Shown piece by piece: positions 1 to 11,720 of a DNA stretch of 64,000 nucleotides. The notes beneath the pieces are model-generated. The model did no database searches, was not told where the DNA came from, and worked only from the letters and a program-made list of their open reading frames with translations. Position 1 is the first letter of the stretch; each line of letters starts with the position of its first letter. Origin of the DNA: Calliopum simillimum (taxonomy: Eukaryota > Arthropoda > Insecta > Diptera > Lauxaniidae). The position numbers and the translations under genes are program-made. Location of the stretch: assembly GCA_951812925.1 (NCBI GenBank), contig OX638368.1:20275187-20339186 (forward strand). The letters run 5' to 3'.

Positions 1-501
1 TGAGTGGTTTTTTAATTGAATTTTTCTAGTTTATTTTTTTTTCTTTGTTTTTTGTTCCATTAGGATAAATATTCTTGACTTTATTGAATTGAAAATGATT
101 AAAAAAAAGTATGAAAGTTAATAATGTTAAAAATATGTAGCATTTTAAATCAAAGTTCGCAAAAAATTGTTATAAAGAGGTCGGACACTAAAGCACTTAT
201 AGGTTTGAATACAATTTTTGTGTAGGGTAATGTGTCCATCTCTTTTTGACCGATAAACAGGATAATTCGCCTCAAAAATATCATTTGGCAGGTTTTCATA
301 TTAAAAAAAGGAATTTTTCGATTAGACATTAGACATATTTGATTAATGAATTTCGAACGTAAACAATTTGGTGACCAATATACATGCTTTTCAAAGGACA
401 ACACGGGTGACAGGTTTTCTAGTAAAAAAAGGTATTAAAAAGCAGGATAATCCTGCCAAAAGCAGGACAAATGAGCACTACATGTATGAGTAGCTACTTA
501 T
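1..501. other. No gene seen
   Basis: AT-rich DNA with short chance open frames on both strands; nothing recognisable. It is either intron or intergenic DNA upstream of the visible FERM exons. Confidence 0.6.
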
Positions 502-1170
502 TACCCTGGAGAACCGATGGAGTCAATTGTCTCAATAGTTCAATCTTTGGTCTAGTTTTTTTGTAAGTAGTCCAAAATGGACTTCACCTAAAACTAGAAT
601 AAATGCACTTTAATTATCAATTGTATCAAAAATGGTCCAAGTGTAATGCAAAGTCGGTCAATTGTATCAAAAATGGAACAAATGTAATGCATAATCCGTC
701 ATTAGTTTCACAAGTGGTCCAATTGATATCAATTATACTCATAACATTACTGACTACGTACTGTTTGACAGTTCGTCGATTGTGAAGAAGAGCAAACGAT
801 AGTGTATCGGTCTAGTGACTTGCACTGCGTGAAGAGGCCCAGGTTCAAATCCACCACTCAGTGATTTTCAATTCCAATTTTTTAATTTGTACAAAATTTG
901 TCTAAAGCGTCTTCGGAGCAGAAAATGAAACATGTGCCCAACATAGCCGAGGTAAAAAATAACAAAAAATGATTAAAAAAATGTTCATCCACAATGAGAT
1001 TCGAACCCGGAACACATTGTTCAGGAATACATAACAAACTCATAAGCATATTTGGCTGTGAAATCTTTTAATATTGTTGTGTAAAATTCGAATTTAAATT
1101 TAAATTTGTTGAAATTTATAAATAAAATAAAAAAAAATTGGCCTTTTTGTGGTCCGAAGAAACTAGCTCT
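502..1170 (+). mobile_element. TIR element with tRNA-like segment, copy 1 (right end missing)
   Basis: Matches the element at 52413-53244 over several hundred bases: the same start (taccctg-ag), the CAATTGTCTC segment, the repeated ATCAATTGTATCAAAAATGG units, and a tRNA-like stretch near 795-855 with an A-box-like tatcggtctagtg and a B-box-like ggttcaaatcc. A second B-box-like motif lies on the opposite strand near 996-1010 (gattcgaacccgg). Similarity stops after about 1170, so the right terminal repeat is lost. No protein coded. A SINE inside a DNA element, or a tRNA-derived MITE, are both possible. Confidence 0.6.
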
Positions 1171-1233
1171 CCATCTAAAATCAACCGATTCTATAAATAA
1201 TAAGAATGTGCCATAATTTATACATTAATACGC

Positions 1234-1645
1234 AATTCAAAAATTTGTCCTACCTTTTTTACTATGTTAGAAATGGAGCACGACTTTGAATTATATACTA
1301 CTATTATAAAGTATTCGTGTGTAAATGTGCACAAAGTTAAAATTATTTTAATATTTTGCCATTAAGCCAGGTAAAATTAAATGCATATTTTTCAATAAAG
1401 ATTAACAACGACAAAACACGCGGTCACAAAGACCTGAATAGAAGATATAGCACAAAGAGAAAGACAAAAAGCTGACTGACACTGACTTCATGTTTTTTGT
1501 TTTCTTTTTGTTTCGCATTTGTCATTGTACCAGGAATGATAAATGAGCTTTTCTACTTTGTACCAATTAGCAAAAAAATACTAAAACTGTCCAAAAAGTA
1601 CCAAAACTATTTAATACATTTGTTGACAAATTTTGACCATTGTGC
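1234..1645 (-). repeat. Repeat family R1, copy 1 (reverse orientation)
   Basis: Reverse-complement match to 2920-3312, with parallel copies at 14290-14960 and 49950-51165. Shared landmarks in the family orientation: GGTACTTTTTGGACAG, AAAAGCTCATTTATCATCCC, CTGGTACAATGACAAAT, a CGCGTATTTTGTC block, GGCAAAATATTAAAAT and a terminal TAGGACAAATTT-GTCTTGCGTA. Copies 1 and 2 face each other 1.3 kb apart and might be the long inverted ends of one 2.1-kb element. No protein is coded. Confidence 0.7.
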
Positions 1646-2919
1646 GATTATAGTACACAGAGTTAGTTCACAACAATCCAACCAATTTGAAGCCAAATGT
1701 TTTGCATGTAATAGCTTAGGACGTAAATGGCGATATTATTTTTTCAACTTAATTTCATCAATTCTACACCTTTAAATAAACTTTTCGTGCAAACAAAGCC
1801 TTTTTTTTTTCTTTTTACAAAATGATAGCTAATTCTCATTATGGCTTTACTTTTGTCCCACCTTGCATTGTATGCTCTGTTCCGGATAGAAATAAATAGA
1901 AATAACAAAAGGATACAACTAATGATTCAAATATTTTTTGAGATATTAGTTTAAAATACTTAAGCACTTTCACCATTCCTTCTATTTATCTTTTCATTGT
2001 TCACGAAACTGAATTGAAAATGGTTTAAAACCGGAACAATACAATTGAGGATAAATTGAGGAGAATATCACCATATTAAATTAAACTTTGTGTTTCCTTT
2101 GATAATAAGAAAACTTTTTGTTTCATATAATGGCAAATTATTTCTTTCCGTGAAGAGGATGTAAACTTTTACACGAGAAGAGGCCTTTTATGTTCTTTAT
2201 ATTTCTGTTTGCCTGAAATAAAGAAATATGTATGTGATGGTGGCGGAAAAACATCGTTTAAAAGCTTTTACAGAGTTTATGAAAATGTCATTTGCAGCAG
2301 TAGAAGTTTCGCCAACTTGCTCCTCTTCACACACATATACTCTTCTCACTTCCTCCAAAATAGTTTTAAGTCCTAAAAAAAAGATGTTAAAAACTTTTTT
2401 TTTTTTCGTTTCCACTTTGAAAATTGCGTTTCATTGCGTTACGTTAAGTTACGTTGTGTCTGGCTCCATTAGCATTTGAAAAACAACGAAGCATTACAAC
2501 GACGACGACGTAAGTAGCTTCTGTGAAACCTTGTACAAACGACGACGATGACGTACTATGTCATCCAGCCACCAGAACAAGCACAAGCGGTTCTCTCGTA
2601 ACGTTATTTTGTGTTTTTGCGGTTTCTTCTCGAGTGGTGGTACCGTTGCGTCGGTACACGGTCGTAGACCCTCGAAATGAGCACATGTGCATGAGTGTCT
2701 CTGTGTGTGTTTGTGTTTAGGGTTGGAGTGTCGTTGCTCTTTTTTACGTGTTGTTTTCGATTTCGTCATCGCCGCCAGGATAAGAAGACGACACTTTTGT
2801 GTAATTTCCGCTTAAAATGCTATGAGGCTTGTAGTTTGAGAGCTTAACCCATATTGAGTCAGTTTTTGATATAATTCTAACGACTATTTTTTTTATCAAA
2901 TTATGTAAACTGAAATTGC
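1646..2919. other. Spacer between inverted R1 copies; contains a CG-richer patch at about 2420-2800
   Basis: No gene is supported. The patch at 2420-2800 is markedly richer in G+C and CpG than its surroundings and has a strong donor-like site (acgac/gtaagt, near 2510). It could be a promoter or 5' noncoding exon for an upstream transcript start, or simply the body of a transposon bounded by the two R1 copies. Open frames on both strands here overlap and none resembles a known family. Confidence 0.3.
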
Positions 2920-3312
2920 CTAATTGTCAAAATTTTACCACAAATGTATCAAATTATTTTGGTCAGTTTAAGTAATTTTTTTTGCTATTTAGTACAAAAT
3001 AGAAAAGCTCATTTATCATCCCTGGTACAATGACAAATATGAAACGAAAAGAAAAAGCATGAAGTCCGTATCAGTCAGCTTTTTTGTCTTTCTCTTTGTG
3101 CTTTATCCTCTTTTCAGCTATGTGTGACCGCGTATTTTGTCGTAGTTAATATTTAAAAATTTGCATTTAATTTTACCTGGCTGAATGGCAAAATATTAAA
3201 ATAATTTTAACTTTGTGCGCATTTACACACAAATACCTTTCTAATGGTGTATAATTTAAAGTCATACTCTATTTCTAACATAATAAAAAAGGTAGGACAA
3301 ATTTTCGTCTTG
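2920..3312 (+). repeat. Repeat family R1, copy 2
   Basis: Best-preserved uninterrupted copy in the family orientation, running from TCAAAATTTTACCACAAATG to GTAGGACAAATTTTCGTCTT and closely matching the reverse complement of 1234-1645. Confidence 0.7.
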
Positions 3313-5196
3313 CGTATATGGATTATTTCATTCAAAATCATTCGCAATTCTTAAAGAAAGTGTTCACAATCTTAAGGTGCAAAAGTAATGTCATAATGTG
3401 GATTAGTTGTCATTTTATTAGAAATGTTAATTTGAAGGTATAAAATTGATGACTTCATGTTGAAAAAATTATATCGGTCAAATGAACACCACCTGAGGTA
3501 ATGCAAATTTGTACTCTTTTTATGGTATTTTGAATTGTTCCCCGCAAAACATCTGTCTTCAAATTGGTGGGCTTATTGTCAACTAATTCTCTATCTATCT
3601 TTAACACAAATATCAAAGGACAACGACATTTGACGCCATTTGTAAAAATGATGGCAGTTTCATGTTATTGATGGTTTTAACAATAAAATAATCAACTTGT
3701 CCCGGATTGCCCATCAGCTAACTGTTTCCTCTCTTTGACAACGACATAATTTTTGGAAAATTTCTAATGTTTGTTGTAGGTGATTCGAGGAATTTAGTTT
3801 GCTACTACACGATCGCTTCCTATTGCTTTGTTATTGTTTTCTACGCTCAATCACTTGTGTTTTTTGTTTGTATTCGCACTGAAACTTGCGTCCCATCCTT
3901 TGATAATTTTAATCTGCATCGCTGATCTAGTCCATTCAAATATGGGTTTAACTTGGTATTGAAAGTTAGAAAGCTGAGTTTTTGCATAAGCCTATGTTTT
4001 GAAGTTCCCAAGACATAGTAATCTTGTACCTGGATTTCAAGCTATTCGAGGTCAAAGGTCACAAAAATCTGTTTTTTTTTTGCAAATAAACTGTCCTTTC
4101 CGCTGAATTTTTTTTCTGTACTTTGTTTCACATACACGGAAAAAACGGGTTAAAATAAAGTTAAGGATGTCGATGTTGCTACTGCTGCATCCTTTCGCGC
4201 ACCAATTGCTAAATTTTGTTTTTGTTGTTGTTTTTTGCAAATTGTTGTTTGTTTCACTTGAATGCAGTAGCAAACAGTAGAAAGGAACATCGACAACAAC
4301 ACCAAAATTGGACGTTGGCCAAAAATTATTTTAGACAAGTATAGCATTTTGGAATTGCGCTAGATTGGAATGGATTGAATTGCATTTACACAAAAAATAT
4401 TGCTCTGCTGCAGACATGAAATATTAATGTTGTTGTTCTCCTTGTTTTTACTCTTCTTGGTGTTGCATAAAATGTAATGTTTCCCCCCCTAGTGTATATC
4501 AAAGGAAAGTCGAATGATTTATGAATGAATTCGTAAATATTTTGTATTTATTACCAAAAAAGAAGAACTACCGGAAGTTTGTTTAAAATTTTGATATCAA
4601 TCTTTGATTTTTGAAATCAATAGAAAATCTTTTAAATTGAGTTTAATTTCTTTTATTTTTACGATACAGAAAATAATTTATTACAATTTTACTTTACACT
4701 CTGTTTTATTAAGTGAATTTCAAGAAACAACTAAACAGACAATTAAACGAGAAAATTTATTGTTTAGTTACTCTAATTTCATCTACAGCCACGCGAAATC
4801 TTCAATAACCTTTGAGCCAAGACAGTGTTGATTTTCAGACCTTCCTCTTTCGAAACAGAACTGACAGAGAAAGTAATTGTATCGAATATGCCAGGTATTA
4901 CAAATGAAGACATAGCTCTGAGATGGGCTTATGGCTTTACATAACAAGACAAAATTTCGAATGAAAGATTATTTTCAGTTGTTCACAAGGTCAGGTTAAT
5001 CTTTTTATAGAAGTTGAAAGTACTAGTCTTGGTCTTTGAATCCCTTTTTGAACTATCGATGTAGTTGAAAAAGTGGTAAAACTACGGTTTTTCATAATTT
5101 CAGTTTAAGATAATTCGGATACAAAAAAATATCAAATAAAGTTTTAAGGACAAACGGTAGTCACGGTGTTCAAGTAAAATATTTTACTGGAACGAT
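3313..5196. other. No gene seen
   Basis: AT-rich sequence with scattered short T and A runs; overlapping minus-strand open frames near 4050-4350 have low-complexity Gln/Lys content and no family resemblance. No repeat structure was recognised. Confidence 0.5.
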
Positions 5197-5537
5197 GCAC
5201 AGTGGCGCAAAAGTGACTTTTTTTGTTAAAATTTTCTAAGCTGTCATGGCAGATTTTTTGTTTTGACTTTTCAAAATGGCAGAGAAAAAATTTAATTAAA
5301 TTCTTCGATTTTCACGTAAATCAGCAGAAAGATGTTTTTTGAGCACCTAAGTTATTAGAAATTTGATATCAATTTAATAAGATCCAAAATGGCGTCATAA
5401 AAAAAATTGATTTCCTTTAAAAAGGGATCATCCTTCTGGTTTAAATTTTTTCTCCAACATTTTAGATCCGTCGTCTTGAATGAAAAGCCAAAAAAAAATC
5501 TAGGCAGACAGAAAAAGGGATTTTTGCGCCACGGTGC
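5197..5537. mobile_element. Short MITE with GCAC(A/C)GTGGCGCAAAA termini
   Basis: Inverted ends gcacagtggcgcaaaagt (left) and, read on the other strand, gcaccgtggcgcaaaaat (right) bound a 341-bp element without coding capacity. Only one copy was seen in the window. The superfamily is not assigned because no clear target duplication was found. Confidence 0.65.
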
Positions 5538-7740
5538 GAAATAAGGCACGCCTTTCTTTTGCTAAATTAATAGTCCTAAAGCTCCTGGGTAAAACGACAT
5601 GCTTTGCAAAATCGAAAAATAGGTTAATAGGATCTTCTAAGGGAACCAAAAAAATAAATCAAACAAGAAAAAGATAGATCGGTGTATTTTAAATCAAATT
5701 TTAAAAAAAAAGAATGAAGCTTTCAACACCCCACCACGTTTCATGGCGGAAAGTTACATTGGCTTGTTATATCGCTTCAAAAATAGCAAAAACGGAGCTT
5801 TTTGCACTTTTAAGTAAGGGTATCTAAAAATCTAGACCTGATAGAGAATTTCTGTAATCGGATTCGTAATCAGCAATGACAAGTACATATATACATCAAC
5901 AATGACTATTTTTAATTCTGTTTGTTAATATTTTTTAAGTCAAGAACAATCTTAAAAATGCAATTTGGATTTATAATGTACATACTGTCAGGAAACTTTC
6001 TGCATACTCAGTATTTTTTTCTTTTTTTTGTTAAAAAAAAAAACTGGTATTTCTGGAATTTTGATGTTAAGTTAGATGGTTTAAAAATTTAAGTTGCTTG
6101 GAATTTCGTTCCCAGTTTCTCTTTGATGTAAATAAGCACCATGTAAAATTTGGTCTATTTCAGAGAACATTTGATGCTTCCAAAACCATTTCCTAAACCG
6201 AAAAGTGCTATTAAATATTCAACTAGTTTTGAAGATATTGCCGATTCAAGGTGGAAAATTAAACTACGAAATGGACTAGCCAATATATCCAAAATTACAG
6301 AACTTATGGAGGAGATTCGAATTTAGAGGCTGATTCAGATTTTAGGATGAAAATAAGTTGCTTCCTGCACGGTGTGTCCACTTATGAGCAAATGGTTTGC
6401 ATGTTCGACATAACTGTTACTCAGAATCTTATCTATCTATATTGTTCCATAATAAGATGATGGATATTTAAATAGTCAATATATGATCTGTTAGGGCTGA
6501 AAATCTAAGCGTTGTTTTCAAAGGTATGGCTACTATTGAGAAGTACGTTCGTCGGGATTTCAAATGAGATTGATCTAAATCATTATGCTTTTGAAGTTTG
6601 GCATACCGATATATGTATAACCTTTTTTGGAATTTTGATCAGTGTAATCTTTCTCACTTCGCTAGCATGTCACTAAATCATGTTAGAATTTTTTAAATTG
6701 GGACATATCACGCTTTGAACGTTAGTTACTCAAGTTCATATCGAAACATTAATTCTCTAAAGTTAATAGCTTATCAAATGCTCATTATCATTGAGTTTTA
6801 TTGTCTTAATAAATGTAAATCTTTCGTTAAGACCGGCTTAAGTGCTAATAAGGCTTAATTTTTTTCTATAGCTTTTTTTTTTCAAATTACAAATTCAGTA
6901 TATGGCTTCTTATGTCTTGAAACTCTTTTCGTAGCTCTTTTTACAACTGCAACTCGTATGCGTTCCGACAAGTGTTACAATAAACGCTAAAACTGTTGTT
7001 TGTTCTGAAGCAATTTCTTGTGTGTTATTGTTGTTTTTATTTGTATTTTTCCACATGTATGTACCAAGGCAAGCCTTTGAAGTTGTCGTATTCCCCACTT
7101 TCGTGCTGATAGGCTTTTAAAGCAGAAACGTGGTACAAATGTTCGTTCGCTGTTTTCTCATGTAAAAAAATAAAAGTTTAAGCACTTGTTACATTTGAAG
7201 TGGTTACAAGTGAGCCCGCCTAGTTTTTAGTTTTTATTTTTTACTATTTTTACCATTTTTTTTACAAAAAAAAAAAAAACTAAAAAGCCAAACTAAACAA
7301 GTTAGAGAAATTTTAGTCTGCTGGTAAAAACTTAATTGTTCTGTTGGCTTAGCAAACAGAATTGTGTTGCTATTTTTATATTTGTATTGCAATGTAATAG
7401 CTTTTTATTTGTTACCTGGAGTTTATTTATATTTATTTGCTTTTAAATTAATCGAAAAACTTTTGGCTGTGCGGATAAATCACACACAAACATTTGTGTT
7501 TTCAACTTAAAGTGAACAAAAATTTCATTATTTTTGTGAAAATTCATTAAAATATTATCTCCGTGTGTATAAATTATTGAAAATATGCATAATTTGTATT
7601 ATTCCACAATTGTATATCTATTCTCAAGTGGAATATTCAATTATCTTTAAAAAGCTTACTAAAATTAAAATTCCGTGTCAAATTAAGTCGTTTTATCATG
7701 ATTATTGCTTTAAAGCATTCAACAATTTAAACGAAAATTC
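5538..7740. other. No gene; weak similarity to foldback family R3 at about 5640-6080
   Basis: The stretch around 5640-6080 shares wording with 13850-14110 and with foldback cores near 33000 and 58100 (a TTATAT-GCTTCAAAAAT block, then an oxidised CCTGATAG/TCTGATTACG-like section) but is too diverged to bound. The remainder to 7740 is AT-rich without recognisable features. Confidence 0.4.
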
Positions 7741-8662
7741 ATTTAATGTATAGTATGGAATGTACTTACATATATCATAAGATCTTCCAAATTACAATTT
7801 CCATGTTTGTCCAATATTTGATTTCGTTTCTCTACTATTGGCTCAAAAGATATTTGAAAATAAGTTTCTGAGAAACCATAAATTCCGTCGAAAAAAGTTC
7901 TCAAAAATGAGAAAGAACGAAAATTTGTATCTAACACATTTGATGGTCCGTTGAATGTTTATGTTTGACCACACTGTTCTATTCAGTTGTCAATAATTTT
8001 GGTTAATTTAAAATTAAAATTTACAATTGATCCTTAAAAATATGATAAATTGAAAAATCATATTTTATTCCATTCTTCATGTTTGTTCACCCTTTTTTTG
8101 ATTTGTCCACCATTGGTTCGATAGATTCAAAAAACTATACTTTCTGCCACCAAGTTAAAAATTTATAAAATACTAGAACATTGGATTGTTCGTGGATTGT
8201 CCAAATTTGTCCTACAAGTGTTTTCGTTTGTCCATTATCATTTAAAAATATACATTGCATGTATAAACGAGCACTCACTCGCCTTTCAAAAATAGGGTAA
8301 AATTAAAAATCATTTTTTCATTTCATCGTCCATGTACCCACGTTCGTCCAATCATAAATATAAGTTGCTAAAAAAATAAAATTTTGCTCTCAACAATGGG
8401 TGGAATGAAAATTAACACTAAGTGTAAGTGTTTGCATTGTTTATCGAATGTTTATATTTTTCCACCTTTGATTCAGAAGATACTAATTTGGTACCAAAAA
8501 AAAAACTTAAATCTTGAAAAAACCTAAATTTCACTATTCTTTTCGTTTGTCCACCTTTGGTTCAAAAGATTTTCAAAAAATTATTTAAAAAGAAAAAGTA
8601 GGGCAAAATGTAAAATTTTATGTCACGTGATTGTCCATCTAATGTCATTATTTGTCCATCAT
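7741..8662. repeat. Degenerate TTTGTCCA repeat region R6, block 1
   Basis: Multiple degenerate occurrences of a phrase like CATGTTTGTCCACCTTTGGT followed by TCAAAAGAT, spaced irregularly at about 70-130 bases (for example near 7806, 8081, 8214, 8546, 8626). A second block lies at 10981-11720. This resembles an old tandem array or a decayed satellite-bearing transposon. Confidence 0.55.
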
Positions 8663-9588
8663 TATACCCTACACCCAGGGTATATTCACTTTGTCCTTCC
8701 GTTTGTAACGCAGAGAAGGAGGCGTGGCAGGTATAGAAAAGTATATATATTCTTGATCAGCGTCACCTCCTGAGTCGATATAGCCATGGCTGGCTGGGTG
8801 GCTGGGTGGCTGGCTGGGTGCTGTGTGTGGAAATACACTTTTTGGAAAAACTGAGCAAGATAATTCAATGAAATTTGGTGCACAACCTTCGTTGTCAAAG
8901 ATAGCTCGGGGGATTGAAAATTAGAAAAATCGGTCAACGGACACGCCTACCGCCCATACAAAAAATATATTCAAAATGCAATTTTAGTAGTATTTTTCAC
9001 GACAATTCAACCAAAATACACATAAATACTACATATTGTAAGCGCAAGCTCTAAAAAAAAACTGAGCAAACTCGGAAAAAAGGACGTGGTACCTCCCATA
9101 TAAGGAAAAGCTTCAAAACGCTATATTGAAAGCGTTTTTTGAGATAATAGAACCAAAATTAACTCAGACACTAAAAATTATAAATGAAAGCTCTCAAGTA
9201 AAATTGGGTGAAATCGGACAAGGGGGCGTGGCACCTTCCATATAAGCAAAAGTTTCAAAATGATATACTGAAAGAGTTTTTTGAGATAATCCAACCAAAT
9301 TTCACTCAAATGCTAAAGACTATAAATGCACGCTCTGAGCTAAAACTAGACGAACTCGGACAAAAGGGCGTGGCACCTCCTATATAAGCAAAAGCTTCAA
9401 ATCGCTATACTAAAAACGTTTTTTGAGATAATGTAACCAAATTTCACTTAGACACTAAAAACTATAAATGCAAGCTCTGAACAAAAACTGGGTGAAGCAC
9501 ATCCCATACGTATGTAAACAAAATTTTCAAAATACTGCAGTGTAGGGTATTTATTTTTTGGCCAGGCCAAAAGTTACACCCTTACTAG
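8663..9588 (+). mobile_element. DINE-1/Helentron-like element, copy 1
   Basis: Non-autonomous element with the architecture of Helentron-associated elements. The left end has tataccctacaccc; the matching inverted motif gtgtagggta lies near the right end (9540-9549). A hairpin TTTTGGC/GCCAAAA is at 9556-9572, then 12 bases, then CTAG at 9585-9588. The middle holds a roughly 142-bp minisatellite (units near 9082, 9224, 9367) with GGGCGTGGCAC. A near-complete second copy lies in reverse at 61865-62804. No Rep/helicase is coded. Assignment to this class is from structure and known family features. Confidence 0.72.
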
Positions 9589-10240
9589 TTTTCATTTCAG
9601 ATGTCCATAAAAATAACGTCATAAAAAAACGTAAACTTTGTCCACAACGCATATAGGGGTATCTGAGTTAAAAACCTGGTCAAAATTAATAACTCTGAAA
9701 CTACTGGTCCGATTTTGGAAATTGAGGTGTCATTTTATTCAGATTATTCAGACAATCAAAACAAATATAGACTCGTTTAAAAAAATTGTCAATAGAGGGC
9801 ACTGCAGACAAGTGAAATATTTGACGACTTGTAGCTCCTGTAGTACTGAGCCGATTTTGGTTTTTATAAAGTTTTTCTCTTTCATTTTATTAAAATGACA
9901 ATATGATGGCAATAAACTTTTGAAAAACATTCAATAGATGGCGCTGTACACATGATTAATGTTGTTAATTTTAGGGTCTTCTATCTCGTATACTGCTTTA
10001 TTGATTTTAGTTATCAAGGTGTCAATCAATTTATATAACTCAGAAGAGTAGCCCGGGAACACTACAGAATAGAAAATTCGTCCACACAGGGCGCTATAGA
10101 CAAAAACATCACAAAAACATTTTAAAAATTCTATATCACTGTACCTTATTTAATAGATATGGCTTATTCTTTTAGTATTGTTAACTGGAGTAATACTGTA
10201 ATACTGAATTATCAAAAAATTGATAATAGAGGCCGACATA
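9589..10240. repeat. Degenerate tandem repeat of about 145 bp (R7)
   Basis: Four diverged units, with similar GGGCGCTG/AGGCACTG phrases near 9796, 9941, 10087 and 10230 and a CTGGTCCGATTTTGG-like block in each. It directly abuts the Helentron-like element, so it could be an extension of that element or a separate array. Chance open frames here have no support. Confidence 0.5.
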
Positions 10241-10980
10241 ACTTACCGAAACTCCAACTTTTCAATCTCCGTACAATTATTTTTTATTTTAATCTGAAAA
10301 CTCTTCGCCATCAAATAATTTCTGAGAATTTTAGTCCTCTAAATTCGTACATTTTTTCGTTTAAAATTTCTATAAAACTAAAAATATCACGTGTATAGGC
10401 ATCAGCAAAAAGTGCAGCTATTTTGCCAATTGGAAATAGTAGGAGCCAAATTTTGCAGTTTTAGCTACAAAAAGATTTAATTTATGAGAATTTTTGGTAG
10501 ATAAAATTGGAACTCGTGAGGATCTATTACTTTTCTGCTTTTAAAAATTTACAATTTTTCAATAAAAAATACTCAGTTACTTATAAAGTTTGAACACACT
10601 ATTTTGACTCTTATAATGATTCTTTTTTTATTAAATTAAATTCATTGTAAAGAACACACCTATCGTAGAATAATCCATTCTGCAATTTTTCGTTTTTATC
10701 TGCACTTAAAGAAATATACGCACTTAAATCAACAAATCTTTTGCAACTTTAAAATTTTATTTTAAAATGTTTTACAAAACTTCAACTTTGACAGCGTAGT
10801 ACGAAGCTGCAGATGGGTTAAGATCAAATCGGGACCCAGATTTCTTTAGTTTGGAGTATTAGCTGTATAATAAAAAAAAACTTGAATCATTTTGGACCAA
10901 TTACAAAAATTCGTTTTTGACCAGCTTTTTGGGTTAAATCTCCCTATGTGCAACGTGGCGAAGAATGAAAATGTGAATTA
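10241..10980. other. No gene seen
   Basis: AT-rich spacer between the R7 array and the second R6 block; nothing recognised. Confidence 0.5.
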
Positions 10981-11720
10981 TATTAGTTGGCTATGCGTTT
11001 CTATTCGTTTGTCCATCTTTGTTTTAAACCTTTTTCTGAAAGAATTTTTAAAAAATTTTTAAACGAACTCCAAAAGTGCAGACAAATTCAAAAATATTTT
11101 TCTCCATGTTTGTCCACGCTTTTATCGTTTGTCCATCTTTGGTTCGACTTCCAAAAGTAAAGTAAATTAGACAATTATATGTCGTATTTGTAGATTGTTC
11201 ATCTGATGTTGTTTGTCCATCATTTTCATTTCAATAAATTCATAAAAAAAGGTAAAATTTGTCCACAACGGTTTTAAACATTTTTCTAAAAGAATTTACA
11301 AAAAAATTTGAAAATGAACTCCAATAGTGGACACAAATTCAAACATATATTTCTTCATGTTTGTCCACCTTTGTTTCAAAACATATTAAAAAAGAAAACA
11401 ATTTCTAGAAGAGCGCGAATCCCCAAAAATGGAGAAAGAGCGATTCTACTGCGCTGTATTATTCATCAAATTACTATAAATATTTAATTCTGGTTAAGAA
11501 AAATTGAGAATCATTTTACATTCGATTCATGTTTGTCCACTTTTTATCATTTGTCCGCCCTTAAGTAATAATAAAATTCAAATTTCTAAACAAACTTAAA
11601 TTGTATCCCAACTTAAGGAAGTTCGTTGTCTTTCGATTGTCTATGTTTGTGCACAGTTTTCTATGCTTTTGTCCATCTTTAGTTCAAAAGATATTTTAAA
11701 AACATGGATAAAATGATAAA
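10981..11720. repeat. Degenerate TTTGTCCA repeat region R6, block 2
   Basis: Same phrases as 7741-8662 (near 11008, 11105, 11355, 11531, 11640), with spacing of roughly 100-150 bases. The two blocks flank the Helentron-like element and R7, suggesting that those inserted into or grew within one older array. Confidence 0.5.

Noticed and set aside
841..852. tRNA gene
   Set aside because: Only B-box-like and weak A-box-like words within a repeated element; no cloverleaf or CCA-side acceptor stem could be drawn.
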